The notes: generated from the sequence alone by a model not told the origin. Positions 7,506 through 16,372 are shown, counted from the stretch's first letter. The stretch: DNA of 64,000 bases from Chitinophaga pinensis (GCA_945861665.1 CAMAVS010000008.1:1-64000), one strand, 5' to 3'. Numbers and translations are program-made.

Positions 7506-8525
7506 ATGAAAAAAATTATACTGACTTTATTCTCCCTTGTTGCAATCCAAGCATTTACTTTTGGACAGCAGGAAGTAAAAACAAATGACGGAAAAACTGT
7601 TTTGTTGCACGAAGACGGCACTTGGTTATACGCTGACAGCATTCAGTTATATAGCATTAAGGCAACAAGTATAACAAAATTAGAACTCCCAAAAACTAAT
7701 TCCAAAGACAAAATTATTACACACACAGGTTATTCATTTTTATATAATGAAACTCACGAACAAGCGAATTGGGTTGCCTACGAGCTTACCAAAGAAGAAA
7801 CAAATAAACTTTTTGAAAGGACGAATAAATTCATATCAGACCCAAAAGTGAAAACTGGAACTGCTTCTGATAAAGATTACGAAGGCTCTGGTTACGACAG
7901 AGGGCACTTAGCGCCCGCCTCTGATATGGGTTGGTCTTCTACCACAATGGCTGAATCTTTTTTCTATAGTAATATGAGTCCGCAGACACCAAGTTTCAAC
8001 AGAGGTATATGGAAAAAATTGGAGGAGCTCGTTCGTACTTGGGCAATTGAAAACAATACTGTTTACATTGTTACTGGACCAGTATTAACAAATGATCTTC
8101 AAACAATTGGACCCAATAAAGTTTCTGTTCCAAATTATTATTACAAAGTAGTTTTAGATTACAGCGAACCAAACATAAAAGGTATTGGTTTTATTCTTCC
8201 AAATATTGACTCAAAAATACAACTTCAATATTACGCTGTATCAATTGACAGTGTTGAAAAATTAACAGGGATAAACTTCTTCCCATTGTTACAAAGCGAA
8301 CAAGAAGAATTCATTGAAAAAACACTTTGTATCAAGTGCTGGTCTTGGAAGAACATTAAAACAACAAGTGAAAAGAACAAAAATAAAACAACAAAATCTG
8401 TTCAATGTAATGGAATAACAAAAGCTGGAGTAAGATGTAAAAATAAAACACTTAATTTTAGCGGAAATTGTTATCATCACGAAGGGCAAATTAATAGCAA
8501 TACTCCGAAAAACAATACCGAATAA
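7506..8525 (+). CDS. Secreted DNA/RNA non-specific endonuclease
   Basis: Starting at ATG 7506 gives 339 residues with a clean signal peptide (MKKIILTLFSLVAIQAFTFG, cut near 20). The upstream ATG at 7482 only adds a charged octapeptide before it. The NUC1 domain (about 70-270) has DRGH (131-134, catalytic His134), SNMSPQ (155-160) and FNRGIWKKLE (164-173, metal-binding Asn165), as in Serratia nuclease. A C-terminal extension holds a Cys/His cluster, CNGITKAGVRCKNKT then NCYHH (about 303-326), likely a zinc-binding appendix. It is the only gene between site E and candidate site F. It could be a nutritional or weapon-type nuclease; no immunity gene is evident. Confidence 0.88.
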   Translation: MKKIILTLFSLVAIQAFTFGQQEVKTNDGKTVLLHEDGTWLYADSIQLYSIKATSITKLELPKTNSKDKIITHTGYSFLYNETHEQANWVAYELTKEETNKLFERTNKFISDPKVKTGTASDKDYEGSGYDRGHLAPASDMGWSSTTMAESFFYSNMSPQTPSFNRGIWKKLEELVRTWAIENNTVYIVTGPVLTNDLQTIGPNKVSVPNYYYKVVLDYSEPNIKGIGFILPNIDSKIQLQYYAVSIDSVEKLTGINFFPLLQSEQEEFIEKTLCIKCWSWKNIKTTSEKNKNKTTKSVQCNGITKAGVRCKNKTLNFSGNCYHHEGQINSNTPKNNTE

Positions 8526-8656
8526 ATCAAGAGCGAATCGATTGAACTCACAAAAACGAATCAAATGACTGCAAATAATATTAGAATGTCTGCTTGTAAC
8601 AGCTGTTCTCCTGGCTGAATAAATATTAGTTAAATGTTGTTTTCTATTTTTGGCTG

Positions 8657-8751
8657 GCCTAACTTTGAGTAAGTTTATATTGGCTTGGTAGTTAATTTAT
8701 TACATTTACAATATAACAGCCAATACAATATAAATTTGGGAATAATTAGCG
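8657..8751 (+). repeat. Possible attC-like hairpin, site F
   Basis: GCCTAAC (8657-8663) faces ATTAGCG (8745-8751). Between them TTTATATTGGCT (8674-8685) pairs with AGCCAATACAATATAAA (8718-8734) if five bases bulge out. It would close the endonuclease cassette. The core lacks the GGCG/CGCC blocks of the other sites, so the call is weak. The rest of the 395-bp gap 8526-8920 holds no gene that I can support. Confidence 0.3.
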
Positions 8752-8920
8752 ACAAAAAATTTATGAGCAAATTAATAAAACAACACAAGATACCGCGAAC
8801 AAGAGAGCCGCCTATTTTATTTACAGTCATTCACGACTGACAATTTCGTATAGGCTTTTAAGACAGTCATTTAAAATCGAGAGACAACTTTTTAATTGAA
8901 ATTAAAAAATTAAAATCAAA

Positions 8921-9196
8921 ATGAAAAAAACAATTCTAAATCTCACAGCTATTGCATTTGTTTCTTTGTTGTTAACAAATTGCGGTGGAAACTCTATTGA
9001 AAGCGATGCAAAAAAATATGCAGAATTAATGTGCAAAGCACAAAAAATGGCCACAACAGGTGATGTGGCACAAAGCATACAATTAGCTACTGAAGCTGCT
9101 TCGCTTGGCACAGAAATGGCAGGCAAATACAAAGATGCAAGTGATATGGAATCTTTTCAAGCTGCATATTTAAAAGCATTTTCTGATTGCAAATAG
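8921..9196 (+). CDS. Small lipoprotein of unknown function
   Basis: The 91-residue protein has a lipoprotein signal: a charged MKK start, hydrophobic core, and a lipobox ending LLTNC with Cys21 followed by GGN. The mature part is helical and Ala-rich (KKYAELMCKAQKMATTGD... SLGTEMAGKYKDASDMES), ending in a Cys two residues from the C-terminus that may pair with Cys38. Such small helical lipoproteins are common in Bacteroidota and their function is unknown. It may be read together with the membrane protein 95 bases downstream. Confidence 0.75.
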   Translation: MKKTILNLTAIAFVSLLLTNCGGNSIESDAKKYAELMCKAQKMATTGDVAQSIQLATEAASLGTEMAGKYKDASDMESFQAAYLKAFSDCK

Positions 9197-9291
9197 ATTA
9201 AATCAAAAACAGCGGAGTCAAGCCACCGCTCAAAAAAACAGGGCATATTCCGAAAAGCCTAACGAGTAGGAAAACAAAATAAAATATAAAT

Positions 9292-9588
9292 ATGGAACAA
9301 AAACAAAAATTGCCAAACACCACAGCCGTTCTTGTATTGGGTATTTGCTCAATAGTATTCAGCTGTTTCTTTGTAGGTTTAATTTTAAGAATCATTGGAG
9401 TAGCTATGTCTGGCAATGGGCGAAAAATGCACAAGGAAGATTCAAATCTTTACGAAGGCTACGGAACACTAAATGCTGGTTTCATAATGTCAATAATAGG
9501 ATTAGTGTTAGGCGGACTTTATACTATCTATTGGGTTATTGCCGTTGCAATTTTAGGTGGTGTAGGGCTTTCACTTTTGAACGCGTAA
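9292..9588 (+). CDS. CCC-motif-type small membrane protein
   Basis: The 98-residue protein has two hydrophobic blocks (about 13-37 and 63-95) separated by a polar loop, SGNGRKMHKEDSNLYEGYGTL. The layout LGICSIVFSCFF... loop ...YGTLNAGFIMSIIGLVLGGLY is that of the Bacteroidota 'CCC motif membrane protein' family, although the triple Cys is reduced here to C-S/SCFF. Function is unknown; related proteins sit next to DUF2752 genes, as here. An alternative frame over 9345-9593 is a shadow. Confidence 0.7.
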   Translation: MEQKQKLPNTTAVLVLGICSIVFSCFFVGLILRIIGVAMSGNGRKMHKEDSNLYEGYGTLNAGFIMSIIGLVLGGLYTIYWVIAVAILGGVGLSLLNA

Positions 9589-9602
9589 CATAAATAAGTT
9601 TT

Positions 9603-9642
9603 AAACTGTGGACACATTGAAAAATGTTTCCACAGTTTTTTT
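9603..9642 (+). terminator. Rho-independent terminator or attenuator before DUF2752 gene
   Basis: AAACTGTGGA (9603-9612) pairs perfectly with TCCACAGTTT (9629-9638) around a 16-base loop and is followed by a T-run to 9642. It ends 3 bases before the next start codon (9646), so it must either stop most transcription or act as a leaky element controlling the downstream gene. Confidence 0.75.
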
Positions 9643-9645
9643 AAT

Positions 9646-9933
9646 ATGAAAAATTTGCTAGAATATTATTTATTGCCTTGTGCTTACAAAACTTTATTTG
9701 GAATTGACTGTCCTATGTGCGGTTTTCAAAGGGCATTGCTATTATTAGTTAAAGGCAATCTCATTGACAGTTTTAGAATATATCCACCTTTATTACCAAC
9801 ATTATTTCTAATAGTGTTTTTTACTTTGTATTTATTCAATAAAGAACTCGTTAAACGAAAATTTTTGATTTATTATTCATCAATAGTTTTGACAATCATT
9901 ACAGTCAATTATTTTATCAAATGGACAATATGA
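9646..9933 (+). CDS. DUF2752 membrane protein
   Basis: The 95-residue protein carries the DUF2752 signature: a Cys-containing CPMCGFQRA motif (about 22-30), followed by a short loop and two or three membrane segments (about 45-62, 72-93). The family is widespread in Bacteroidota and functionally undefined. The start codon lies 3 bases after the T-run of a strong hairpin terminator, leaving essentially no independent leader. Either the gene depends on read-through or it has a promoter overlapping the hairpin. Confidence 0.78.
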   Translation: MKNLLEYYLLPCAYKTLFGIDCPMCGFQRALLLLVKGNLIDSFRIYPPLLPTLFLIVFFTLYLFNKELVKRKFLIYYSSIVLTIITVNYFIKWTI

Positions 9934-9991
9934 TTCAGTATTTTATACTAATTTTAAACACTTTCAACCTTTATAACCTTTTGAAAATGCT

Positions 9992-9999
9992 TATATTTG
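9992..9999 (+). promoter_or_regulatory. Candidate -7 box upstream of deoC
   Basis: TATATTTG matches TAnnTTTG exactly, 7 bases before the deoC start. No TTTG lies at the ideal distance (the nearest is too close at 9980), so it is only a partial match. Confidence 0.3.
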
Positions 10000-10006
10000 A
10001 ACTGTA

Positions 10007-10918
10007 ATGAAAAGTATAATTTCTATTCCCGATTTCAGTAAAAGCCCTGCCATTGATCAGGTGGGTGTAGAAGAACGTGTAGCACGTTTTACCACACGTA
10101 GCATTAAAAAAGCCAGTAAAGTACAAGGTTTGAAAATGGCCTTAAATATGATTGACCTTACCACCTTGGAAGGAAAAGATACGGAGGGGAAAGTAAAACA
10201 AATGTGTTACAAAGCAGTGCACTTACACGATGCATTACCTGATTTACCAAGTGTTGCAGCGGTATGTGTATACCCAACAATGGTGCGCACTGCAAAGCAA
10301 GCATTACAAAATTCAGGGGTTAAAGTGGCTTCTGTTTCCACTGCATTCCCGAGCGGACAATCAACACGTAAAGTGAAATTATTGGATACGACATTTGCCG
10401 TTGAAAATGGTGCCGATGAAATTGATATGGTTATTTCGCGCGGAGAATTTTTAAAAGGTAATTACAATTTTATTTTTGATGAAATCGCAGCCATTAAAGA
10501 AGCCTGTGGAGCAGTACGCTTGAAAGTAATTTTTGAAACAGGTGAATTATCAACCTTGGACAATGTACGCAGAGCAAGCGATATAGCAATGTATGCAGGT
10601 GCCGATTTTATAAAAACCTCTACTGGGAAAATTTCTCCTGCAGCTACAATGCCGGTAAGTTTGGTAATGCTTGAAGCTATACGCGACTATTATTACAAAA
10701 CAGGCATTATGGTTGGGATGAAGCCTGCAGGAGGTATTTCAACCGCCAAATTAGCGTTGCATTATTTAGTGATGGTAAAAGAAACACTCGGTAATGGTTG
10801 GTTAAGCAATCATTGGTTCCGTTTTGGTGCGAGCAGTTTGGCTAACGATATTTTAATGCAACTTGCCAAAGAGGCTACCGGTGTATATCAGGGAGCTGAA
10901 TATTTTTCAAAAGACTAA
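10007..10918 (+). CDS. deoC: Deoxyribose-phosphate aldolase
   Basis: The 303-residue TIM-barrel aldolase cleaves 2-deoxyribose-5-phosphate to glyceraldehyde-3-phosphate and acetaldehyde. Schiff-base Lys203 lies in ADFIKTSTGK, and Lys239 lies in VGMKPAGGI. Asp140 lies in the ENGADEIDMVI strand. It is longer than the E. coli enzyme (259) through an N-terminal extension of about 40 residues, as in the longer-type DeoC common in Bacteroidota. The aldehyde dehydrogenase begins 4 bases later and could oxidise the acetaldehyde formed, so the two look like a two-gene operon for deoxynucleoside catabolism. Confidence 0.95.
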   Translation: MKSIISIPDFSKSPAIDQVGVEERVARFTTRSIKKASKVQGLKMALNMIDLTTLEGKDTEGKVKQMCYKAVHLHDALPDLPSVAAVCVYPTMVRTAKQALQNSGVKVASVSTAFPSGQSTRKVKLLDTTFAVENGADEIDMVISRGEFLKGNYNFIFDEIAAIKEACGAVRLKVIFETGELSTLDNVRRASDIAMYAGADFIKTSTGKISPAATMPVSLVMLEAIRDYYYKTGIMVGMKPAGGISTAKLALHYLVMVKETLGNGWLSNHWFRFGASSLANDILMQLAKEATGVYQGAEYFSKD

Positions 10919-10922
10919 TACT

Positions 10923-12389
10923 ATGAGAGAAAAAAAACAAAGTCTTGATTTCACCAGCAAGTGGTGCTATGAGCCTGCTCCCGAAAATTCCGATCATATT
11001 CAACTCAAAAAAAAGTACGAGCTTTTCATTGATGGTAAATTTGTAAAACCAACAAAAGGGAAATATTTTGACACTATTAATCCTGCTACAGAACAAAAAT
11101 TAGCGGAAATTGCTGAGGCTGATGAAAGCGATGTAAACAAAGCTGTTAAAGCCGCGCGTAACAGTTACGAAAATGTTTGGAGTAAAATGCCTGCTGCCGA
11201 AAGAGGAAAATATATTTTTCGCATTGCAAGAATGATACAAGAACGTGCGCGTGAATTTGCAGTAATTGAAACATTGGATGGCGGTAAACCCATTCGCGAA
11301 AGTCGTGACATTGATATTCCCTTAGCTGCTAATTATTTCTTTTATTATGCAGGGTGGGCAGATAAGTTAGCCTATGCTTTTCCAAATAGAAATCCTAAAC
11401 CGCTTGGAGTTGCTGGGCAAATAATACCATGGAACTTTCCATTGTTAATGGCAGCTTGGAAAATTGCCCCTGCCTTAGCAACTGGCAATACAGTAATTTT
11501 AAAACCTGCTGAAACAACTTCCTTAACTGCATTAAAACTGGCTGAAATAATTGCCGACAGCGGATTACCTCCGGGTGTGGTGAACATTATTACAGGCGGT
11601 GGAAAAACAGGTGCAGCCATTGTGAATCATAAGGACATAAATAAAATTGCTTTTACCGGCTCAACAGATGTGGGTAAATTGATACAACATTCGCTGGCAA
11701 ATACCAATAAAAAATTAACACTGGAATTGGGTGGGAAAGCGGCCAATATTATTTTTGACGATGCTCCACTCGATCAAGCAGTAGAAGGAATTGTGAATGG
11801 GATATTCTTTAACCAAGGTCACGTTTGTTGTGCTGGTTCGCGTTTATTCATACAAGAAAATGTTGCTAATATAGTGATACAAAAATTAAAAGATAGAATG
11901 GAAACACTTATTGTTGGCGACCCAATGGATAAGAATACTGACATAGGCGCTATTAATTCCAAACAACAATTGGAAACTATTCAGAAATACATTTCAATCG
12001 GTAAAAAAGAGGGTGCCGATTTTTATCAGTCCTCTTGTGCCTTGCCTAAAAAAGGATACTTCTGTAAGCCTACTCTATTCTTAAATACTTCACAATCACA
12101 CAGGATTGTTCAGGAAGAAATATTCGGACCTGTGCTAACCATTCAAACTTTTCGAACCGTTGAAGAAGTAATTGAAAAGGCAAATAACATTCCGTACGGA
12201 TTGTCGGCAGGTGTTTGGACGGACAAGGGTTCTCGTATTTTTAATATGACAAGCAAATTGCGTGCAGGTGTTGTGTGGGCAAATACCTATAATAAATTCG
12301 ATCCAACTTCCCCTTTTGGAGGATACAAGGAAAGTGGTTTTGGAAGAGAAGGAGGATTGCACGGATTGCAGCCCTATTTGAGTTTGTAG
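10923..12389 (+). CDS. NAD(P)+-dependent aldehyde dehydrogenase
   Basis: Starting at ATG 10923 gives 488 residues; the in-frame ATG at 10863 lies inside deoC and is rejected. All ALDH landmarks are present: IIPWNFP with Asn171, ILKPAE with Lys194, FTGSTDVG (244-251), LTLELGGK with general base Glu268, and catalytic Cys302 in NQGHVCCAG. The C-terminus has EEIFGPV and a FGGYKESGFGREGG signature. It probably oxidises acetaldehyde from the adjacent deoC reaction, but substrate specificity cannot be read from sequence. It converges with yqeY on the other strand. Confidence 0.93.
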   Translation: MREKKQSLDFTSKWCYEPAPENSDHIQLKKKYELFIDGKFVKPTKGKYFDTINPATEQKLAEIAEADESDVNKAVKAARNSYENVWSKMPAAERGKYIFRIARMIQERAREFAVIETLDGGKPIRESRDIDIPLAANYFFYYAGWADKLAYAFPNRNPKPLGVAGQIIPWNFPLLMAAWKIAPALATGNTVILKPAETTSLTALKLAEIIADSGLPPGVVNIITGGGKTGAAIVNHKDINKIAFTGSTDVGKLIQHSLANTNKKLTLELGGKAANIIFDDAPLDQAVEGIVNGIFFNQGHVCCAGSRLFIQENVANIVIQKLKDRMETLIVGDPMDKNTDIGAINSKQQLETIQKYISIGKKEGADFYQSSCALPKKGYFCKPTLFLNTSQSHRIVQEEIFGPVLTIQTFRTVEEVIEKANNIPYGLSAGVWTDKGSRIFNMTSKLRAGVVWANTYNKFDPTSPFGGYKESGFGREGGLHGLQPYLSL

Positions 12390-12534
12390 GTACGCAGAGA
12401 ATTGAAAACAAAATTGGGGATGGAAATAGTTAATTAATGCACAAACTGCATATTATAAAAAAACAACTAGAATATTAAGGATTGAATATTGGTTTTTAGT
12501 TATTTCCCAACAAGTATATCGTTTATTAAATACT

Positions 12535-12978
12535 CTATTTACCCAACAAGTCTTTTACTATTTGAGAAATAATTTTACCATCAGCTTTGCCAGCTAATTG
12601 CTTGGAGGCAACCCCCATAACTTTTCCCATATCGGCAGGAGAAGTTGCTCCCACAGAAGAAACAATTGCTTGTATGGCTGCTTTAATTTCTTCCTCAGCC
12701 ATTTGTTTAGGCAAATATGATTCAATAATGAAAGCTTGGGAGAGTTCTACTTCAGCTAGTTCAGGACGCCCCTGTGTAGTATATATTTCGGCCGTTTCTT
12801 TTCGTTGCTTCACCATTTTTTGCATTGCCTTTACACCCGATTCTTCGGTTAATCCTTCGGGCGATGTTTTCAATAATAGAACTGCCGATTTTATGGCTCT
12901 AAGTGCTTCTAACTTTTGTGCTTCTCTGGCAAGCATTGCTGATTTTATATCTGCATTTATTTTTTCTTCAAGTGTCAT
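12535..12978 (-). CDS. yqeY: GatB/YqeY domain protein
   Basis: The 147-residue protein is a stand-alone YqeY domain, homologous to the tRNA-binding tail of amidotransferase subunit GatB. Typical features are the N-terminal helical bundle (SAMLAREAQKLEALRAIKSA), a central KMVKQRKETAEIYTTQGRPELAEVE, a LPKQM/DMGKVMG linker and the C-terminal ADGKIISQIVKDLL. The role is unproven but probably tRNA-related. In Bacteroidota it often follows ftsZ, as here, though a terminator and 400 bases intervene. Confidence 0.92.
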   Translation of the reverse strand: MTLEEKINADIKSAMLAREAQKLEALRAIKSAVLLLKTSPEGLTEESGVKAMQKMVKQRKETAEIYTTQGRPELAEVELSQAFIIESYLPKQMAEEEIKAAIQAIVSSVGATSPADMGKVMGVASKQLAGKADGKIISQIVKDLLGK

Positions 12979-13090
12979 AGCTACAGCTTTAATTTTGTTG
13001 TTTTTATTTACAATACAATATTACAAAAAAAGCTGTGGCTATGAGAATTCAATTTATATTAATATGAGTTCGGGATAAGAATACTTCTTA

Positions 13091-13137
13091 TTTTATTAAT
13101 CTGTTCGCTCTGTTCCATTGGACATTTTCTTGTGTCT
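13091..13137 (+). repeat. 47-bp dispersed repeat, copy 1
   Basis: This stretch matches the reverse complement of 51221-51267 at 42 of 47 positions, including the core GGACATTTTCTT. It lies in the 406-bp gap between yqeY and ftsZ, which otherwise contains the ftsZ terminator, a short ATGG tandem repeat (about 13249-13260), and no gene. Confidence 0.6.
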
Positions 13138-13326
13138 TAATTCAAAGGAAACAAAAAATCAAAAGAAACTACTTTAACACTTGCTAACACAAGCTCGCAT
13201 TTTGTTCCAGCTTAACCGCCTTACTAAAATGATTTAAGAATTATTGTAGATGGATGGATGGTTATTCAGAGCTTGTCGAAGGCGTGTGTAATTAGCTGCT
13301 TTTGTTCTTGGGGGATACTTTGCGTC

Positions 13327-13364
13327 AAAACAAAATGCCCTCCCGAAAACCATCGAGAGGGCAT
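13327..13364 (-). terminator. ftsZ terminator
   Basis: On the minus strand ATGCCCTC and GAGGGCAT (13357-13364 and 13335-13342) form a strong stem with partly paired TCGA/TCGG inside. A TTTTGTTTT run follows at 13334-13327. It lies 20 bases past the ftsZ stop and closes the dcw transcript. Confidence 0.8.
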
Positions 13365-13384
13365 AAAAGAATATATTTAAATGC

Positions 13385-15001
13385 TTAATCTACGTTATCG
13401 TGCAAAAACGAATTGTTCGGCTTAATCTCCGCTTTGTTATCATCACCATCCGTTAAAGTATAACGAGATATATTCGACTCACTTGAATGAGGCACTAAAG
13501 ATAAATTCACATTTCTTCTAACATAAGCAGGCTCGCTTTCTAGATCCGACAAACCTTGTGGTGTTTTAATTTTAAAGCTCATTTGTTTCAACTTAGTAAT
13601 GCGCTCATTTGCTTTTTTCTGCTGCTCTTCAGCCGAGAAGGTTTTAAATGTTACCTCTTCGTTTGTTGAATCAAACGTCACTTCATTATCAAAATTATTT
13701 ACAATCGATAAAGTCATTTCATTTGTACTGCCCATGTATGAATTTGTTATCGGCTCAACAATGCCTGACGTTATGTCTAAGTCAATGCTGTCGCTTACCT
13801 CTACAGATGACTTTAAATATGGCTCTTCTGGAGCATTCGCTACAACATCATTTTTTACTGCATTGATAATTTCACTAGGAGTTTGAGCAACTTCTATTTT
13901 CAATTGAGGCTCTTCCACCAACGGACTAACTACTGCTTCTATCGGATCTACTATTTGTTCTTTAACAGGAGGAACATCATTGGTAAGCATATGACGTACA
14001 ACTTCCTTTTGCTTGTTAGCAGCCTGATAACCCAAATCTGCTTTGCTCGTAAAACCTGTAGCAATAATAGTAATACTTACTTTATCGCCCAAGCTATCGT
14101 CAATACCATATCCCTTTATAAGTTCGGCAGTTTGCCCTGCGGCATCTTGTATATAATCTGTTATCTCTCCTAATTCATCCATTGTAATCTCTTCCGAGCC
14201 ACAAGTAATATTTAACAACACATAACGTGCTCCGGAAATATTACTATCATTTAATAATGGTGACGACAATGCTTGTTCAACTGCTTTAATAGCACGATTT
14301 TCTCCGGTTGCCCAAGAAGAACCCATAATGGCTACTCCGCTATCTTTCATCACCGTTTGAATATCTGCAAAGTCGGTATTAATATGCAAAGTTGTTGTTA
14401 TGATATCGGCAATTCCTTTTGCAGCAGTTGTTAAAATATCGTCTGCATGACCAAATGCTTCGGTCAATTTTAAATTACCATATATCTCTCTTAATTTATC
14501 GTTGCTGATTATTAGCAAGGTATCAACGTGCTTTTTTAATTCTTCCAAACCTTGCTCGGCTTGTTGTCTTCTTTTTTTGCCTTCAAATCCAAAAGGAACT
14601 GTTACAATACCTACAGTGAGTATTCCCATATCTTTGGCAACACTTGCAATCACTGGCGCTGCACCTGTTCCGGTACCACCACCCATACCGGCAGTAATAA
14701 ATACCATTTTGGTACTGTTACCCAATATAGCTCTTAGTTCTTCAATATTTTCGATAGCGGCATTTTTTCCAACTTCTGGCATAGAACCGGCACCACGACC
14801 TTCTGTTAAAGTTTTCCCCAATGCTATTTTATAAGGAACAGGGCTTATATCGAGCGCTTGCTTGTCGGTATTACAAACAATAAAGTCAACTCCATTAATT
14901 CCTTGACGATACATATGGTTAACGGCATTACTTCCGCCTCCGCCCACACCAATTACTTTAATTATCGATGATTGGTCTGTTGGTAAATCGAATTTCATCA
15001 T
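13385..15001 (-). CDS. ftsZ: Cell division GTPase FtsZ
   Basis: The 538-residue tubulin homologue polymerises into the division ring. The GTPase domain (about 13-320) has GVGGGGSNAVNHM (18-30), tubulin signature GGGTGTG (107-113) and the synergy loop NTDFAD (208-213) with both catalytic Asp. A long acidic linker of about 190 residues follows. The protein ends FLHDNVD, the conserved tip of Bacteroidota FtsZ. At 538 residues it is longer than E. coli FtsZ (383), all in the linker. The gene is last in the dcw cluster, 50 bases after ftsA, and is followed by a strong terminator. Confidence 0.98.
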   Translation of the reverse strand: MMKFDLPTDQSSIIKVIGVGGGGSNAVNHMYRQGINGVDFIVCNTDKQALDISPVPYKIALGKTLTEGRGAGSMPEVGKNAAIENIEELRAILGNSTKMVFITAGMGGGTGTGAAPVIASVAKDMGILTVGIVTVPFGFEGKKRRQQAEQGLEELKKHVDTLLIISNDKLREIYGNLKLTEAFGHADDILTTAAKGIADIITTTLHINTDFADIQTVMKDSGVAIMGSSWATGENRAIKAVEQALSSPLLNDSNISGARYVLLNITCGSEEITMDELGEITDYIQDAAGQTAELIKGYGIDDSLGDKVSITIIATGFTSKADLGYQAANKQKEVVRHMLTNDVPPVKEQIVDPIEAVVSPLVEEPQLKIEVAQTPSEIINAVKNDVVANAPEEPYLKSSVEVSDSIDLDITSGIVEPITNSYMGSTNEMTLSIVNNFDNEVTFDSTNEEVTFKTFSAEEQQKKANERITKLKQMSFKIKTPQGLSDLESEPAYVRRNVNLSLVPHSSESNISRYTLTDGDDNKAEIKPNNSFLHDNVD

Positions 15002-15051
15002 ATTGTATTTATTTTAGTTGTTGTTTATAATATGTTTAATTTTAAAAATTC

Positions 15052-16371
15052 TCACTGAGGGTCTTCCTTGAACCAAGCTTCGCTTTTGCGAAGTAGAGTC
15101 TCAAACCAACTACCAATATTTTTTGTACTGTGCCCTTTTATCTCACCTTCATTTTCTCCTTTAACATCCGGCTCATCTAAAAAGGTTGGGCCTTCATTTA
15201 GAGGCTCCGCTTTTTTACTTTTAGTTTGTTCGAAAGAACGCAATACCAATCCCACCCCTGTTGCATACATTGGACTTGTAACATCTTCAACACCCTTGGT
15301 AAGATGCTCGTTTGGATATCCAACCCGTGTGTCCATTCCTGTAATGTATTCAATAAGTTGCGTAACGTGTTTCAATTGTGCCCCACCGCCCGTTACAACA
15401 ATTCCTGCAATTAATTTTTTCTCAAAACCCGAGCTTTTAATTTCATAATAAACGTGTTCTATAATTTCTTCCATTCTTGCTTCAACAATGTGAGCAAGAT
15501 TTTTTAACGATATTTCCTTTGGTTCACGCCCACGCAGCCCCGGAATAGTAACTCTTTCATTTTCCTGATTAAGACTTGCCAATGCCGAACCAAATTTTAT
15601 TTTTAATAATTCAGCTTGGGTTTTAATAATGGTACAACCCTCTTTTATATCTTCAGTAATAACATTTCCGCCAAAAGGAATTACAGCAGTATGTCGAATA
15701 ATTTTATCGTAGAAAACAGCAACATCCGTTGTCCCACCTCCAATGTCAACCAATGCAACACCTGCTTCTTTCTCTTCCAAACTAAGCACCGCATCTGCAG
15801 AAGCTAGGGGCTCAAGTGTAAGTCCGGCAACTTCAAGTCCAGCTTTACGCACACACTTAATCAAATTATTGATTGCAGCAATTTGTCCGGTGATGATATG
15901 AAAATTTGCTTCCAACCTAATTCCCGACATTCCTATTGGATCTTTAATTCCCACCTCGTTGTCTACAATATACTCTTGAGGAAGTACGTGAATAATTTCC
16001 TCTCCCGGATTCATCACCAACTTGTACATATTGTCTATTAGTTGGTCGATATCTTTCTGACTAATTTCTTCCTCTAAACTATTGCGTGTATGTATACCTC
16101 TGTGTTGAAGGCTGCGTATATGCTGACCCGCAATACCCACATTCACAACTTTTATATGTACACCTGCCTTACTTTCTGCTTCCTCCACTGCGAGTCGAAT
16201 AGATTGAACTGTTTTTTCAATATTCGAAACAACACCTCGAACAACACCCAAGGAGTCAGTCTTCCCTAATCCCAATATCTCTATTTTACCAAATTCATTC
16301 TTGCGACCTACCATCGCTACAATTTTGGTGGTTCCAATATCTAAACCTACTACTATTTCATCTGACGTCAT
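15052..16371 (-). CDS. ftsA: Cell division protein FtsA
   Basis: The 439-residue actin-like ATPase anchors FtsZ to the membrane. It starts with the phosphate-1 motif VGLDIGTTKIVAMVG (8-22). The phosphate-2 motif VALVDIGGGTTDVAVF lies near 200 and the adenosine motif GIVVTGGGAQLKHV near 325. The SHS2/1C region lies between about 85 and 165. The C-terminal helix contains TLLRKSEAWF, suitable as a membrane-targeting amphipathic helix. The gene is 1 base from ftsQ and 50 from ftsZ. Confidence 0.97.
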   Translation of the reverse strand: MTSDEIVVGLDIGTTKIVAMVGRKNEFGKIEILGLGKTDSLGVVRGVVSNIEKTVQSIRLAVEEAESKAGVHIKVVNVGIAGQHIRSLQHRGIHTRNSLEEEISQKDIDQLIDNMYKLVMNPGEEIIHVLPQEYIVDNEVGIKDPIGMSGIRLEANFHIITGQIAAINNLIKCVRKAGLEVAGLTLEPLASADAVLSLEEKEAGVALVDIGGGTTDVAVFYDKIIRHTAVIPFGGNVITEDIKEGCTIIKTQAELLKIKFGSALASLNQENERVTIPGLRGREPKEISLKNLAHIVEARMEEIIEHVYYEIKSSGFEKKLIAGIVVTGGGAQLKHVTQLIEYITGMDTRVGYPNEHLTKGVEDVTSPMYATGVGLVLRSFEQTKSKKAEPLNEGPTFLDEPDVKGENEGEIKGHSTKNIGSWFETLLRKSEAWFKEDPQ

Positions 16372-16372
16372 C

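Noticed and set aside
1-9000. Integron integrase or other recombinase within the cassette region
   Set aside because: No frame in the window resembles a tyrosine or serine recombinase or a transposase; the array is therefore described as lacking an integrase.
10863-10922. Upstream start of the aldehyde dehydrogenase
   Set aside because: It lies inside deoC; the ALDH family start and spacing support ATG 10923.
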